Of a stretch of 64,000 nt of DNA, positions 52,590-60,965 are shown piece by piece. Within the stretch, counting starts at the first letter, position 1. Every line of letters starts with the position of its first letter. Position numbers and translations under genes: made by a program. The notes beneath the pieces were generated by a model. It was not told where the DNA came from and did no database searches. It saw only the letters and a program-made list of their open reading frames with translations. Source of the stretch: JAJTHJ01 sp046316025 (GTDB taxonomy: Bacteria; Pseudomonadota; Gammaproteobacteria; Burkholderiales; Burkholderiaceae_F); assembly GCA_046316025.1 (NCBI GenBank), contig JBKCXU010000146.1:4484-68483 (forward strand). Direction: 5' to 3'.

Positions 52590-53363
52590 TCACTGCACCG
52601 TCAGCACGACGCGCGCCACTGGATTCAGCCAGCGGTACACCGTGCTGTCGAGCGCACTGGGTCCACTGGCACCGCTGCCGACGACGCCGCGATGGATATG
52701 GACAAAACCTTCGGCTTGCGCGTTAAAGCCGGGGGCGTTGGGGCGAATGCTGGGCGCCAGGTTGCCGGACGAGTCGTTCAGGAAGCCGGGGAAGATCAGA
52801 CCCGGCTGATTGATGCCGCCGGCCGCCGCACGCTTCTCGTCGTTGCCTTCGGTGCCGGCATCGTAGGCATTGACCATATAGGTGTACGTGCCGGGCGCGG
52901 TCGGAATATCGATCGCATCGAGCGCCATGAAGCCGTCGTTGGTGGGCACCAGCATGGACAAGATCGTGAGCTTGCCGTTGCTGGTACCGGCGCCACCGGA
53001 GAAGGCTTGCGTCGTGACGCTACCACCGGGCCGCAGCGGACCGTTGTTCGGATTGGCGACCACGGCCGAGCCGCCGGGAAGCAGGGCCTGCATCGGCGCG
53101 ATGCCACCCGTTTCGGCAATGGTCTGGATTTCGACGCTGGCCGGCTGGCCCACGGTGAACGGAACGAAGCTCGCGGGATGCGCGGCGACCAGCAAGGGCG
53201 TGAACCAGGTCGCGCGCGTCAAGTTGGTGACTGTCACGGTGAGGGTGGCCGCCGAGGCGGCGGACGCGGCACCCAGCACGGCGGTACCCAACAGCGTGCG
53301 CGCTGCCCAGGACTTCAAGGATCGCGTGGCACTTCTGCTCTGCGACGTAATGTGCGACTGCAT
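52590..53363 (-). CDS. Spondin-domain secreted protein
   Basis: A 257-residue exported protein with a signal peptide (LLGTAVLGAASAASA). The spondin-like domain shows TLTVTVTNLTRATWFTPLLV, MLVPTNDGFMALDAIDIPT, MVNAYDAGTEGNDEKRAAAG and EGFVHIHRGVV. It is a paralogue of the following lipoprotein gene; one is soluble, one is anchored. AAAGGAGA precedes the ATG. Confidence 0.85.
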   Translation of the reverse strand: MQSHITSQSRSATRSLKSWAARTLLGTAVLGAASAASAATLTVTVTNLTRATWFTPLLVAAHPASFVPFTVGQPASVEIQTIAETGGIAPMQALLPGGSAVVANPNNGPLRPGGSVTTQAFSGGAGTSNGKLTILSMLVPTNDGFMALDAIDIPTAPGTYTYMVNAYDAGTEGNDEKRAAAGGINQPGLIFPGFLNDSSGNLAPSIRPNAPGFNAQAEGFVHIHRGVVGSGASGPSALDSTVYRWLNPVARVVLTVQ

Positions 53364-53778
53364 GGTGTCTCCTTTGGTGGACGGTCGACGACGGCAATTC
53401 ACTGTCGGCAAATACCGCAGCTGGCAGGCAATTCGAACCCTGGGCGCTGCAAGTTACGGGGGACCGATCTCTTTCCTCAACAACACGCAAGGGCGGGACA
53501 CCTTGGGACAATGCGATTCCGCGCCGCTGACGGGCGCTCAGGCCGCGACCGGCGCTTTGCACGTTGTCGCCACGGCGTCGTTCCGGCGGTTGAGAAAACC
53601 GAAGCAGCTCACGACGCCAACGACTTGGACGAACTACACACGTCCCAACCTGCGCGTAGCTTCGCTTGAGCGCCTGGCGTGACCGCGTTGGACGCCAGCG
53701 CGGCGCGACGGCAAACTCGAACGCGGCTTGCTTGACGGCCGTGAGCAGCGCACCGCTGCGTCGAGTCACAGCCGGCAC
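53364..53778. other. 415-bp intergenic region upstream of the spondin pair
   Basis: The region separates the spondin genes (which start at 53363) from the end of the phnC-like gene (53779). It should hold the promoter of the spondin pair and the end of the phn-type transcript. I see no convincing promoter, palindrome, repeat or coding frame in it. Confidence 0.5.
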
Positions 53779-54621
53779 TCAAACGGGCGGCGTCGGTGCT
53801 ACATAAAGCGCGGCCAGCGCGCGCTCGTCGAGCGCGGCGGGCGCGAGTGGGCCGCTGAGGCGGCCGGCCGCGAGGCCGAGCACGCGGTCGGCATACTGTC
53901 GAGCCCACTCCGGCTGATGCAGGCTGCACAGCACCGCCAGGCCATCGTCGGCCAACGCACGCAGAATATCGAGTACGCGCACCGCGTTAGCCGGGTCGAG
54001 GCTCGCCACCGGCTCGTCGGCGAGCAGCGCGCGCGGTTGCTGCGCTAAGGCGCGGGCGATTGCCACCCGCTGCTGCTCGCCGCCGGACAGGCGGTCGGTG
54101 CGTTCTTCGGCCCGTTCGAGCAGGCCCACGCGCGCCAGCGCCGTCAGCGCGGCGCGCCAATCCTCCTCGCGGAAGCGCCGCGCCAGCCCGCGCCAACGCG
54201 GCACGTGGCCCAGCCGGCCGCCGAGCACGTTGTCGATCGCGGTCAAGCGTCCGATCAGCCGCGGCCGCTGAAACACGATCGCCACCGAGGTGTCGCCCCG
54301 GTGGTGGCGCGTGGCGGAATGGCCGGTCCGCTCGATGCGGCCGGCATCGGGGACTTCCAGCCCCGCGAGGAGGCGCAGTAGCGTAGTCTTGCCGGCACCG
54401 CTGGCCCCCAGCAAAGCGACGAACTCGCCCGCGCGCAGCGTCAGACTTATGTCGAAGACACCGCGCTGCGCCGTGCCATGACCATACCGGCGCGACACGG
54501 CGCGGGCGCCGAGCACGACGCTCAGCGGAAGTTGCGCCGCACCCGACGCTTCGATCCGAGCGCGTGGGGACAAGACACCGCCGGGGTCGTCCAGCGCCGC
54601 TCGGCTCGCGGGGGCGCTCAT
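53779..54621 (-). CDS. phnC: Phosphonate-type ABC transporter ATPase (PhnC-like)
   Basis: A 280-residue ATPase with Walker A LLGASGAGKTTLLRLLAG, FQRPRLIGRLTAIDNVLGG, signature RLSGGEQQRVAIARAL and Walker B LLADEPVASLDP, typical of PhnC. It has an N-terminal extension of about 35 residues. Overlaps the permease gene as ATGA. Confidence 0.88.
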   Translation of the reverse strand: MSAPASRAALDDPGGVLSPRARIEASGAAQLPLSVVLGARAVSRRYGHGTAQRGVFDISLTLRAGEFVALLGASGAGKTTLLRLLAGLEVPDAGRIERTGHSATRHHRGDTSVAIVFQRPRLIGRLTAIDNVLGGRLGHVPRWRGLARRFREEDWRAALTALARVGLLERAEERTDRLSGGEQQRVAIARALAQQPRALLADEPVASLDPANAVRVLDILRALADDGLAVLCSLHQPEWARQYADRVLGLAAGRLSGPLAPAALDERALAALYVAPTPPV

Positions 54622-55445
54622 GCCAAGCGCCGGCGCAGCCAGCCGCTGACGGTGTCGATCGCGGTGACGGCCACCAGAATCACCGCGAGAAGGGTCGCCA
54701 GCCGGGCGAAGTCGAGCAGGTCCATGCTGTTCTTCAGTTCCTGGCCGATGCCGCCGGCGCCGACCACGCCGAGCACGGTCGACGCTCGCACGTTGAACTC
54801 GAACAAGTACAGCGCCTGCGACGCCCAGGCCGGCGCCAGCTCGGGCAGCAGCGCGTAGCGAAACGCGACCACGCGACCGGCGCCGGCGGCCTCCAGCGCC
54901 TCGGCGTTTTCCAGCGGCAGGGTTTCGATCTGTTCGGAGAAGAGCTTGGCCGCGCTGCCCCAGGTGTGCAGCGCCACGCCGAGCATGCCGGCAAACGGCC
55001 CCAGCCCGACTGCGGCGACGAGGATCAGCGCGAACACGAAGCTGTCGGTGCCGCGGAATGCGTTGAGCACCCAGCGCAGCGGTACGCGCCCCACCCCCAG
55101 CGGCGAGACGCCACGTGCCGCCAGGAACGCTGCCGGCACCGCCGCCAGCACGGCCAGCAGTGTGCCGAGAAAAGCGATGGCCACCGTTTCTCCCATCCGC
55201 TGGATGAAGATCGGTAACTCGGCGGTGGCCGGCGGCCAGGCCTGCGCCAACCAATGGCCAACCTTGGGCAGCCCGGTGGCGAGGCGACCCACATCCACAC
55301 CGGCGAGCCGCCAACTGACCGCGACCAGCACGAGCAAGACCGCCGCGGCCGCCCAGCGCAGCACGCGCCCGCCGGTCCAGCGGCGCCGCTGCGCGCGCTG
55401 AGCAGCAAGCGCAGCCTCGAGCAGCGCGCGGTCGACCGCCGACAC
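54618..55445 (-). CDS. phnE: Phosphonate-type ABC transporter permease (PhnE-like)
   Basis: A 275-residue permease with five to six helices. Its PhnE traits are FIQRMGETVAIAFLGTLLAV, VPLRWVLNAFRGTDSFVFAL, EALEAAGAGRVVAFRYALLP and the end VLGVVGAGGIGQELKNSMDL. It lies directly upstream of the ATPase gene and after the binding protein gene. Confidence 0.88.
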   Translation of the reverse strand: MSAVDRALLEAALAAQRAQRRRWTGGRVLRWAAAAVLLVLVAVSWRLAGVDVGRLATGLPKVGHWLAQAWPPATAELPIFIQRMGETVAIAFLGTLLAVLAAVPAAFLAARGVSPLGVGRVPLRWVLNAFRGTDSFVFALILVAAVGLGPFAGMLGVALHTWGSAAKLFSEQIETLPLENAEALEAAGAGRVVAFRYALLPELAPAWASQALYLFEFNVRASTVLGVVGAGGIGQELKNSMDLLDFARLATLLAVILVAVTAIDTVSGWLRRRLA

Positions 55446-56318
55446 TCAGGCCTTCTTTAGCCGGCCCAGCAGCCGGCCGGCGTCGACGATCTGCCGGTAG
55501 CTCGCGTGCGTGGCGGCCACGAATCCGGTGTAGCGCGGCGGCAGCAGGGTCTTGGCCTGCTCCTCGGCAATCGCCAGCATCGCCTGTTGCGCGCGCTGCG
55601 TGAGCGCGGGCGGAAAGTCCTTGGCCACGGCGATCGCGTCGTTGGGCAGCGGCGCGGATTGCCACACGACCTGCGTGCCGTCGGGCTTGAGCCGGCCGCC
55701 GGCGATCATCGCGTTGCGGCTGCGGTCGAAGTCGGTGGCGAGATCGACCTGCCCGGCCTGCGCCGCGATCTCGTTGGCCGGGTGCGCGGCGCCCTCGCTG
55801 TACTTCCAGAACTCGCGCGGGTCGATCTTCCACACTGCGCGGGCGTAGTAGTGCGGAATCAGCCAGCCGGAGGTGGAGCCGACGTCGGCAAACGAGATCG
55901 ACCGGCCGCGCGTGTCGTCGGGAAAGCGCGCCACTTTAAGTTCCGGCCGCGCCACGACGATGGCGTGGTAGGTCGGCTTGCCGTCGTACTCGACGGTGGC
56001 GATCGCCTGGCAGCCGGAGGCAGCGTTGGCGAGCACGTAGCCCCAGGGGCCCATCCAGGCCAGATCGAGGTTGCCCGAGCCCATCGCCACCGCCAACCCG
56101 GCCCAGTCGGTGGTGACCGCGAGTTCGTGCCTGGCGGCGCCGAGTTCCCTGGCCAGATGGGCAAAGAACGGTGTGTAGGTCTTGCGCGTGTCCTCGGCGG
56201 TCGGCAGGAACGGGCCGACGCCGAAGCGCAGCGTGCGCGCCTGCGCGCGGACGATGAAGGGCACTGCGAGCGCGGCGCCGAAGGTTGCAGTGGTGCGCAG
56301 GAAGCGGCGACGGAACAC
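55446..56318 (-). CDS. phnD: Phosphonate-type solute-binding protein (PhnD-like)
   Basis: A 290-residue binding protein with a Tat-type signal (RRRFLRTTATFGAALAVPFIV). Typical sequence: TLRFGVGPFLPTAEDTRKTY, GSGNLDLAWMGPWGYVLAN, RGRSISFADVGSTSGWLIPH, QVVWQSAPLPNDAIAVAKDF. The GTG at 56318 is the likely start. The ligand may be a phosphonate, phosphite or another small anion. Confidence 0.85.
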   Translation of the reverse strand: MFRRRFLRTTATFGAALAVPFIVRAQARTLRFGVGPFLPTAEDTRKTYTPFFAHLARELGAARHELAVTTDWAGLAVAMGSGNLDLAWMGPWGYVLANAASGCQAIATVEYDGKPTYHAIVVARPELKVARFPDDTRGRSISFADVGSTSGWLIPHYYARAVWKIDPREFWKYSEGAAHPANEIAAQAGQVDLATDFDRSRNAMIAGGRLKPDGTQVVWQSAPLPNDAIAVAKDFPPALTQRAQQAMLAIAEEQAKTLLPPRYTGFVAATHASYRQIVDAGRLLGRLKKA

Positions 56319-56410
56319 AGGGCGTCTTTCGACGGAAGGTGGATGGGAGCGCAAGGAAGTTCGACCGTGCGGCGCGGCGGTTACCGCCCAAGCCCCGCGC
56401 GGCCGCGAGT

Positions 56411-57622
56411 TCAGGGGCGCGGCACCCAGACGAGTTGGCCGTCTTCGAGCAACGCGGCAACGCCGGCGCGACCGTCGCGCGCGAGCGGGCGCGTGGCCAC
56501 CGCGGCGGCGGGCAAGGCGGCCTGCGCGGCGAGCGTGCCGCCGCCGTAGAAGCGCAACGCACGGCGGTCCTGCGTGGGCACGGCCAGCGCATCGCCGACC
56601 CACAGGGCCAGGCTCAGTTCGCGCGCGCCGATGGTGTGCGCGGTCACGCCGTCGGCAATCCGCTGCGCGGCGAGTTGGCCGCCGTCGGCGCGATAGTCGT
56701 GCAGCACGCCACCGATATGCGGGGTGTGCACGGCGGCGATGCGGCGGCCGTCGGTGGCCGGGCTCAACCAGCGGTTGCGCTGGCCGATCGGCGGGCCGAG
56801 GGCCAGCAGCGCCAGCGCATCGCGCCGCTGCGCATCGGCGGCCACCACCGCCAGTTGCGCGCCCTGCGGGCCGGCGCGCATGGTGAGCAGCGCGGCGCGG
56901 CCCTGCCAGTCGAGCGGGCGCGGCGCAAAGTCTTCCAGCACATAAGGCGCTTGCAGCGTGAGCGTGCGGATCGGCGTAAGCGCATGGCGCTCCAGATACA
57001 GCACGCGGGTGGCTTCGACCGCATCGCCCAGCACGCCATGCGTATAGCGCTGCGCGTCGGGGCCGGCCAGCACGGCGATGTGCCCGCCGCCGGCCGCGGC
57101 CAACGGCGCGTCGAAGTCGATCTGCACCGGCTGCGCGTCGGGCAACACCGGGTCGGCGGCGCGGTCGGTCTCGCGCCAGCCGGCGCCGGTCGGCTCCAGC
57201 CGCACCAGGCGCCCGCACTCCTCGTCTTGCGCCGCCACAGCAATGATCCCGGCCGGCAGCACGACAAAGCCGGCGTGCGGCGCCAGCATCGGGCCGGCGG
57301 CCACGCTGGCGCGACCGCCCTCGACCACCCACAGGCCGCCGGCTTGCGCGCGGCCCGCCACGCGGCCGCCGCCCACCGCCAGCGGCGCCCGCGCATCGAC
57401 CCCGCTGCCGAGCGTGCGCCAGCCGCCGGTCGCGAGCGCGAGCACGGTACCGTCGCGCGCCACGCCGAGCAGTTCGCCTCGCTCGCCGACGGCGATCTGC
57501 GCCAGCGGCCGCGGCGCGGCGAGCGGCTGCGCCGCGGGCGTACGCTGCGCGCGCACGGCGCCCGCCCCGAGCAGCGGTGCCGCCAGCAGGGTCCGCAGCA
57601 CGGCGCGGCGCCGCAGGCTCAA
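56411..57622 (-). CDS. Exported beta-propeller-like protein of unknown function
   Basis: A 403-residue protein with a twin-Arg-like signal (RRRAVLRTLLAAPLLGAGAVRA). It has repeated short strands with pairs such as GELLGVARDGTVLALATGGW, GGGRVAGRAQAGGLWVVEGG, GGHIAVLAGPDAQRYTHGVL and GRRIAAVHTPHIGGVLHDY, consistent with a seven-blade propeller. No family is named with confidence. The likely TTG start at 57622 overlaps the stop of the peroxiredoxin gene (TTGA). It lies between the peroxiredoxin and the phn genes on one strand. Confidence 0.65.
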   Translation of the reverse strand: MSLRRRAVLRTLLAAPLLGAGAVRAQRTPAAQPLAAPRPLAQIAVGERGELLGVARDGTVLALATGGWRTLGSGVDARAPLAVGGGRVAGRAQAGGLWVVEGGRASVAAGPMLAPHAGFVVLPAGIIAVAAQDEECGRLVRLEPTGAGWRETDRAADPVLPDAQPVQIDFDAPLAAAGGGHIAVLAGPDAQRYTHGVLGDAVEATRVLYLERHALTPIRTLTLQAPYVLEDFAPRPLDWQGRAALLTMRAGPQGAQLAVVAADAQRRDALALLALGPPIGQRNRWLSPATDGRRIAAVHTPHIGGVLHDYRADGGQLAAQRIADGVTAHTIGARELSLALWVGDALAVPTQDRRALRFYGGGTLAAQAALPAAAVATRPLARDGRAGVAALLEDGQLVWVPRP

Positions 57623-58146
57623 GCCTCGCCCCGCGCCGGGTAGTCGTTCTTCAGCACGAAGTCGAGCGCCGGCAGCAGGTCGGCGATGTGCGGGCGCGCA
57701 AACGGCATGCTCTGCACGGCCGAGAAGTACAGCGTGCCGTCGCCGCGCACGAGAAACAGGCCCGGCTCGGCAAACTGCGCCGGCTCGACCACGCCGCTGG
57801 AGGTCGCGCCGCGACTGGTGGAGATAAACAAGCCCCAGCGGCGTGCCTCGCCGATGGAAAGCCCGTAGCCCAGCGGCAGCGCGTCCAGCTTCCACTCGCG
57901 CGCCGCCTGCGCGGCGCGCTCGAGTTCGTCGGTGCTGATGGCCACGGCCTCGACGCCACGCTGCGCCAGGTCCGGCAACAGGCGATTGAGCTCGGCCAGA
58001 TAAGGTCGACAGATCGGGCAATGCAGGCCGCGATAGAACACGATCAGCGTGAAATGGGCGGGCCGGCAGTCGGCCAGCACCCAGCGGCCGTGGGCCACGG
58101 TTTCAACCGCCAGCGGCGGCACGGGTTGACGAGGCAGCAGAGACAT
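57619..58146 (-). CDS. Peroxiredoxin-like AhpC/TSA protein
   Basis: A 175-residue thioredoxin-fold protein. The active region is LIVFYRGLHCPICRPYLAEL, with CPIC in the place of the peroxidatic Cys. SMPFARPHIADLLPALDFVL ends the domain. It belongs to the peroxiredoxin-like group with a CxxC motif. It leads the transcript that continues into the propeller and phn-type genes. Confidence 0.85.
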   Translation of the reverse strand: MSLLPRQPVPPLAVETVAHGRWVLADCRPAHFTLIVFYRGLHCPICRPYLAELNRLLPDLAQRGVEAVAISTDELERAAQAAREWKLDALPLGYGLSIGEARRWGLFISTSRGATSSGVVEPAQFAEPGLFLVRGDGTLYFSAVQSMPFARPHIADLLPALDFVLKNDYPARGEA

Positions 58147-58199
58147 GGCGCTCCTAGGCGACGATTTGACCCGTCTTGGTCGCCGCAGCCGCTGCCGGC

Positions 58200-58543
58200 T
58201 TACAACGCGCGGCGCAACAGAAAGCCGAAGTCCTCGCCCGCGGCGACTTCCCGCGGCTCCCGCCCGTGGCGGAAGATGCGGCACGGTGCCTCACCCAGTA
58301 GCCGGATGCCGCCGTCGTCCACCGCGAAGCCCGTGCCTTCGCGCAGGCCGACCACCCACACGTCGGGGTGCAGCACGCCGTATTCGACGATGCGCCCTTC
58401 GCGCGTCTCGCCCTTGAAGCCGGGCGGGTTGCCGTGCAGGTAGTGCGGGTTGATCTGGAACGGCACCAGCCCCAGCGCGTCGAAGCCGCCGGGGTCGCAG
58501 ATCGGCATGTCGTTGGTGGTCATGATGGTCGGGCAGGCGAGGT
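58200..58543 (-). pseudogene. pepE: Dipeptidase E (pepE), 3' fragment truncated by an insertion sequence
   Basis: The frame runs from the insertion sequence edge (58543) with LACPTIMTTNDMPICDPGGF, then DALGLVPFQINPHYLHGNPP, GETREGRIVEY and VVGLREGTGFAVDD. This is the C-terminal half of dipeptidase E, which cleaves Asp-Xaa dipeptides. The N-terminal half, including the catalytic Ser region, is absent on this side. An internal ATG at 58523 is not a real start. Confidence 0.88.
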
Positions 58544-59179
58544 TGGACCTTGCCCCCGAAAGACGTATCCCTTGCTGAATGGTTCAATTTGAGCAAGGAG
58601 GTCGGAAATGACGAAGACGAGGGCACGGTACACGCTGGAATTCAAGCAGGAGGCCGTGCGGCTGGTCGAAGGCGGGCAGACCATCGCGGCGGCGGCATGA
58701 ACGTTGGGCGTGCTAGAGCAGACGCTGTTTAACTGGGTCAAGGCGCAGCGGGCCGGCAAACTCACGGGCGCCGACCGCAAGGTCGTCAGCGCCGAGCAGA
58801 TGGAGATCAGCCGGCACGATCTGCCGGTGGCGCCTAACCTGCTGGAGCGCAAGTTCGAGGTGGCGGCACCCGACCGGGTCTGGGCGGGCGACATCACGTA
58901 CATCGCCACCGACGAGGGTTGGTTGTTCCTGGCGATGGTGCTCGATCTGTTCAGCCGCCAGGTGATCGGCTGGAGTCTGCGTCCGGACATGCGGCGCGAG
59001 CTGGTCGTGGACGCGCTGCGGATGGCCTGGTTCAGGCGCCATCCGAGTCCCGCGGCGGGGCTGATCTTCCACAGCGACCGGGGCAGCCAGTACGCCAGCC
59101 AGGACTTCCGGGACGTGTTGGCCGGCTACGGCATCGCAGCGTCGATGAGCCGGCGCGGCAACTGCTGGGACACTCAATC

Positions 59180-59185
59180 TACGAT
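59180..59185 (+). promoter_or_regulatory. -10 half of the predicted circle-junction promoter
   Basis: TACGAT lies 7 bp inside the left end. TTGACA at 60449-60454 lies 9 bp before the core at the right end. If the ends join through one CA core, the two are 18 bp apart and form a sigma-70 promoter that would start at about 59192. In the linear element the pair is split. Confidence 0.65.
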
Positions 59186-59191
59186 TCGCTC

Positions 59192-59371
59192 GAGTGCTGT
59201 CTGCGGTCTGACCCGTGCTGGGACTGGCAGGATGCCTTTGCGTTGACCTGTCGGCCGCAAGGCAGCGCTCAACTCGGCAATGCCGAGCCTGCTGTGAGTG
59301 ACCTGATAGGAGCTTTGTCCTGCACCGTGAGTGTCCTGTCCTTCGGCAAGGTTTGGCGACGCCAAACCTTG
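59192..59371 (+). ncRNA. Predicted bridge RNA of the IS110 element
   Basis: A basal stem pairs 59192-59206 with 59255-59270. Inside the loop, TGCTGGGAC (59216-59224) equals the target left of and into the core, and GCGTTG (59240-59245) is complementary to the core plus the target right side (CAACGC); a GGCA/TGCC hairpin separates them. A small hairpin follows (59273-59287). Further on, ATAGGAGC (59306-59313) equals the right end of the element (60454-60461), and TGAGTG (59328-59333) is complementary to the core plus left end (CACTCA). This is the target loop and donor loop plan of the IS621 bridge RNA. The 3' end is a guess, set at the hairpin 59345-59371. Confidence 0.75.
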
Positions 59372-59390
59372 CCCTTCCGAAGGAGATCGC

Positions 59391-60452
59391 ATGGAACAGG
59401 TGAATACCCAATCAGAGGTCATTCTCGGGGTCGACACGCATCTTGACGTTCATGTCGGCGTCGTCATCGATGCGGTCGGACGCGTACAGGGGACGCTCGC
59501 GATTGCCACCAATCGCGGCGGTTACGAGCAGTTGCTGGATTGGGCGCGAGGGTTCGGCGTGCTGCGTCGGACTGGAGTTGAAGGGACTGGATCCTATGGT
59601 TCCGGACTGACGCGCTTTCTCGAAGAGCGCGGTATTACGGTCATCGAGATCAACCGTCCAGATCGTTCCCGCCGACGCAGCCGCGGCAAGAGCGACCCGA
59701 CTGATGCCGAGAGTGCCGCACGCTCCGTACTCGCCGACGATGCAAAGTGCATTCCCAAGGCTCAGAGCGGCCTGGCGGAGGCTATACGTACGTTGAGTGT
59801 CGCCCGTCGCAGCGCGGTCAAGGCCAAGACTCAGGCCGTGAACCAACTTCGGGCACTGCTGGTCAGTGCGCCGTCATTTATCCGCGACGTAGTCCTCAAG
59901 GTCAGGCCAGAGGATTGTGTTGCGGCCTGCGCGGCGCTGTCTCATGACGATGTGAACCCCGTCCTGGCCAGTTTGAAAACGACGCTGCAGTTGTTGGCCA
60001 AGCGATGGACGGCGCTGCACGAAGAACTCCGCGAACTCGACAAGCAGCTCGCGCGTTTGACAAAGCTGGCAGCTCCCAGGCTCCTTGCCCGCTTCGGCGT
60101 CGGACCTCAAACCGCAGCAACCTTGCTCGTCACGGCCGGTGACAATCCCACGCGCCTACGCAGCGAAGCCGCTCTGGCGGCGCTGTGCGGCGTCAGCCCG
60201 CTTGAGGCGTCCTCGGGCAAGATGAGCCGCCATCGGCTCAATCGGGGCGGCCAGCGGCAGGCGAACAATGCTCTGTGGACCATCGCCATGGTTCGAATGC
60301 GCAGCGACGCGCGCACGCGTGAATACGTTGCCAGGCGCACGCGCGAGGGACGGTCAAAGAAAGAGATCCACCGCTGCCTCAAACGCTACATCGTTCGCGA
60401 GCTGTACCCGCTGATCTTGGCCGATTTGAAGGAGTCGATGCGTCCTGCTTGA
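59391..60452 (+). CDS. IS110-family transposase (DEDD recombinase)
   Basis: A 353-residue intact transposase. The RuvC-like DEDD residues are in LGVDTHLDVHVG, GVEGTGSYGSGL and GKSDPTDAESAARSV. The C-terminal Transposase_20 domain has GVGPQTAATLLVTAGDNPTR and ALCGVSPLEASSGKMSRHRL with the conserved Ser nearby, then NNALWTIAMVRMRSD. AAGGAG precedes the ATG. The enzyme would use the bridge RNA encoded upstream. Confidence 0.95.
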   Translation: MEQVNTQSEVILGVDTHLDVHVGVVIDAVGRVQGTLAIATNRGGYEQLLDWARGFGVLRRTGVEGTGSYGSGLTRFLEERGITVIEINRPDRSRRRSRGKSDPTDAESAARSVLADDAKCIPKAQSGLAEAIRTLSVARRSAVKAKTQAVNQLRALLVSAPSFIRDVVLKVRPEDCVAACAALSHDDVNPVLASLKTTLQLLAKRWTALHEELRELDKQLARLTKLAAPRLLARFGVGPQTAATLLVTAGDNPTRLRSEAALAALCGVSPLEASSGKMSRHRLNRGGQRQANNALWTIAMVRMRSDARTREYVARRTREGRSKKEIHRCLKRYIVRELYPLILADLKESMRPA

Positions 60453-60465
60453 CATAGGAGCGTCA
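60449..60465 (+). promoter_or_regulatory. -35 half of the predicted circle-junction promoter and right end
   Basis: TTGACA overlaps the transposase stop codon TGA (60450-60452). The remaining 11 bases, including the CA core, complete the right end. See the -10 half at 59180. Confidence 0.6.
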
Positions 60466-60710
60466 ACGCGTGCAGCGAGACGTTGTTCGGGTCGCTGAAG
60501 GTGGAGCGGCTGCACGGGCAACGCTTCGCAACGCGGCGGCAGGCGCAGGACGAGGTGATCGACTGGCTGCTCTGGTGCAACCGCAGTCGGCTGCACTCGA
60601 CGCTGGGCTACGTCAGCCCGCTGCGGTTCGAAGAAAACTGGCAAGCCGATCAGGCTCGGCAGGCCAGCGCATGAGGGCAGCTATGGGATACGGATTCCAG
60701 GGGCAAGGTC

Positions 60711-60917
60711 AATGCGCGCATCGAGTACGCCGAGATCGCGGTTGGCGAGCGCTGCGGCCTTCTTCACGTAGCCGAAGGCCTTGACGAAGTACGGCTCGCC
60801 CGCCATCGGCAGGCCGGTGATGTGGAAGTTCTCCTTGCCCCGCAGCGTCTGCACGCCGTAGTAGGCGGAGTCGGGGATTTCTTTTTCGCCGAGAAAGTCT
60901 TTTTCGATGCGTGGCAT
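60711..60917 (-). pseudogene. aspA: Aspartate ammonia-lyase (aspA), 5' fragment truncated by an insertion sequence
   Basis: The 69 codons read MPRIEKDFLGEKEIPDSAYY, GVQTLRGKENFHITGLPMAG, PYFVKAFGYVKKAAALANRD, LGVLDARI and then run into the IS3-like end. This is the N-terminal part of aspartase, which makes fumarate and ammonia from aspartate. The remaining about 400 residues are gone, so the enzyme is lost. It lay downstream of fumarate reductase genes on the same strand. Confidence 0.9.
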
Positions 60918-60965
60918 GGCGGTTCTCTCCGTTGAAGAACCGCAGGTGCGCGGTGGTCGCCCGCG

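Larger units (their letters stand above)
59171..60465 (+). mobile_element. IS110-family insertion sequence, intact, with 2-bp CA core
   Basis: The element splits the motif GNCWD|NAC of the IS3-like transposase. The dinucleotide CA occurs at both joints (59171-59172 and 60464-60465) and removal of one copy with the element restores the motif. No inverted repeats are present, as expected. The left non-coding end is 218 bp, the right only 11 bp, the layout of IS110-group members whose bridge RNA lies in the left end. Confidence 0.9.
58608..60674 (+). pseudogene. IS3-family transposase remnant
   Basis: The start MTKTRARYTLEFKQEAVRLV is the helix-turn-helix of OrfA. An in-frame TGA follows after QTIAAAA. 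The next part TLGVLEQTLFNWVKAQRAGK joins directly, by an internal deletion, to OrfB (FEVAAPDRVWAGDITYIATD, LDLFSRQVIGW, IFHSDRGSQYAS, RRGNCWD). The IS110 element interrupts at that point; the rest (ETLFGSLKVERLHGQRFATR, HSTLGYVSPLRFEENW) follows after 60465. Inactive. Confidence 0.9.
58546..60710 (+). mobile_element. Degenerate IS3-like insertion sequence, split by an IS110 element
   Basis: Imperfect inverted repeats mark the ends: GACCTTGCCCC at 58546-58556 and its inverted copy at 60700-60710, with GTATCCC shared further in. No short target duplication is seen between the flanks. Inside lies a broken transposase gene and the nested IS110 element. The two flanks belong to different genes (pepE and aspA), so the present position follows a deletion or rearrangement. 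Confidence 0.85.

Noticed and set aside
59295..59300. A second TGAGTG in the IS110 left end as donor guide
   Set aside because: It lies before the left donor guide; the copy at 59328-59333 has the correct order.
58546..60710. A target-site duplication for the IS3-like element
   Set aside because: The flanking bases differ and belong to different genes, so none could be assigned.
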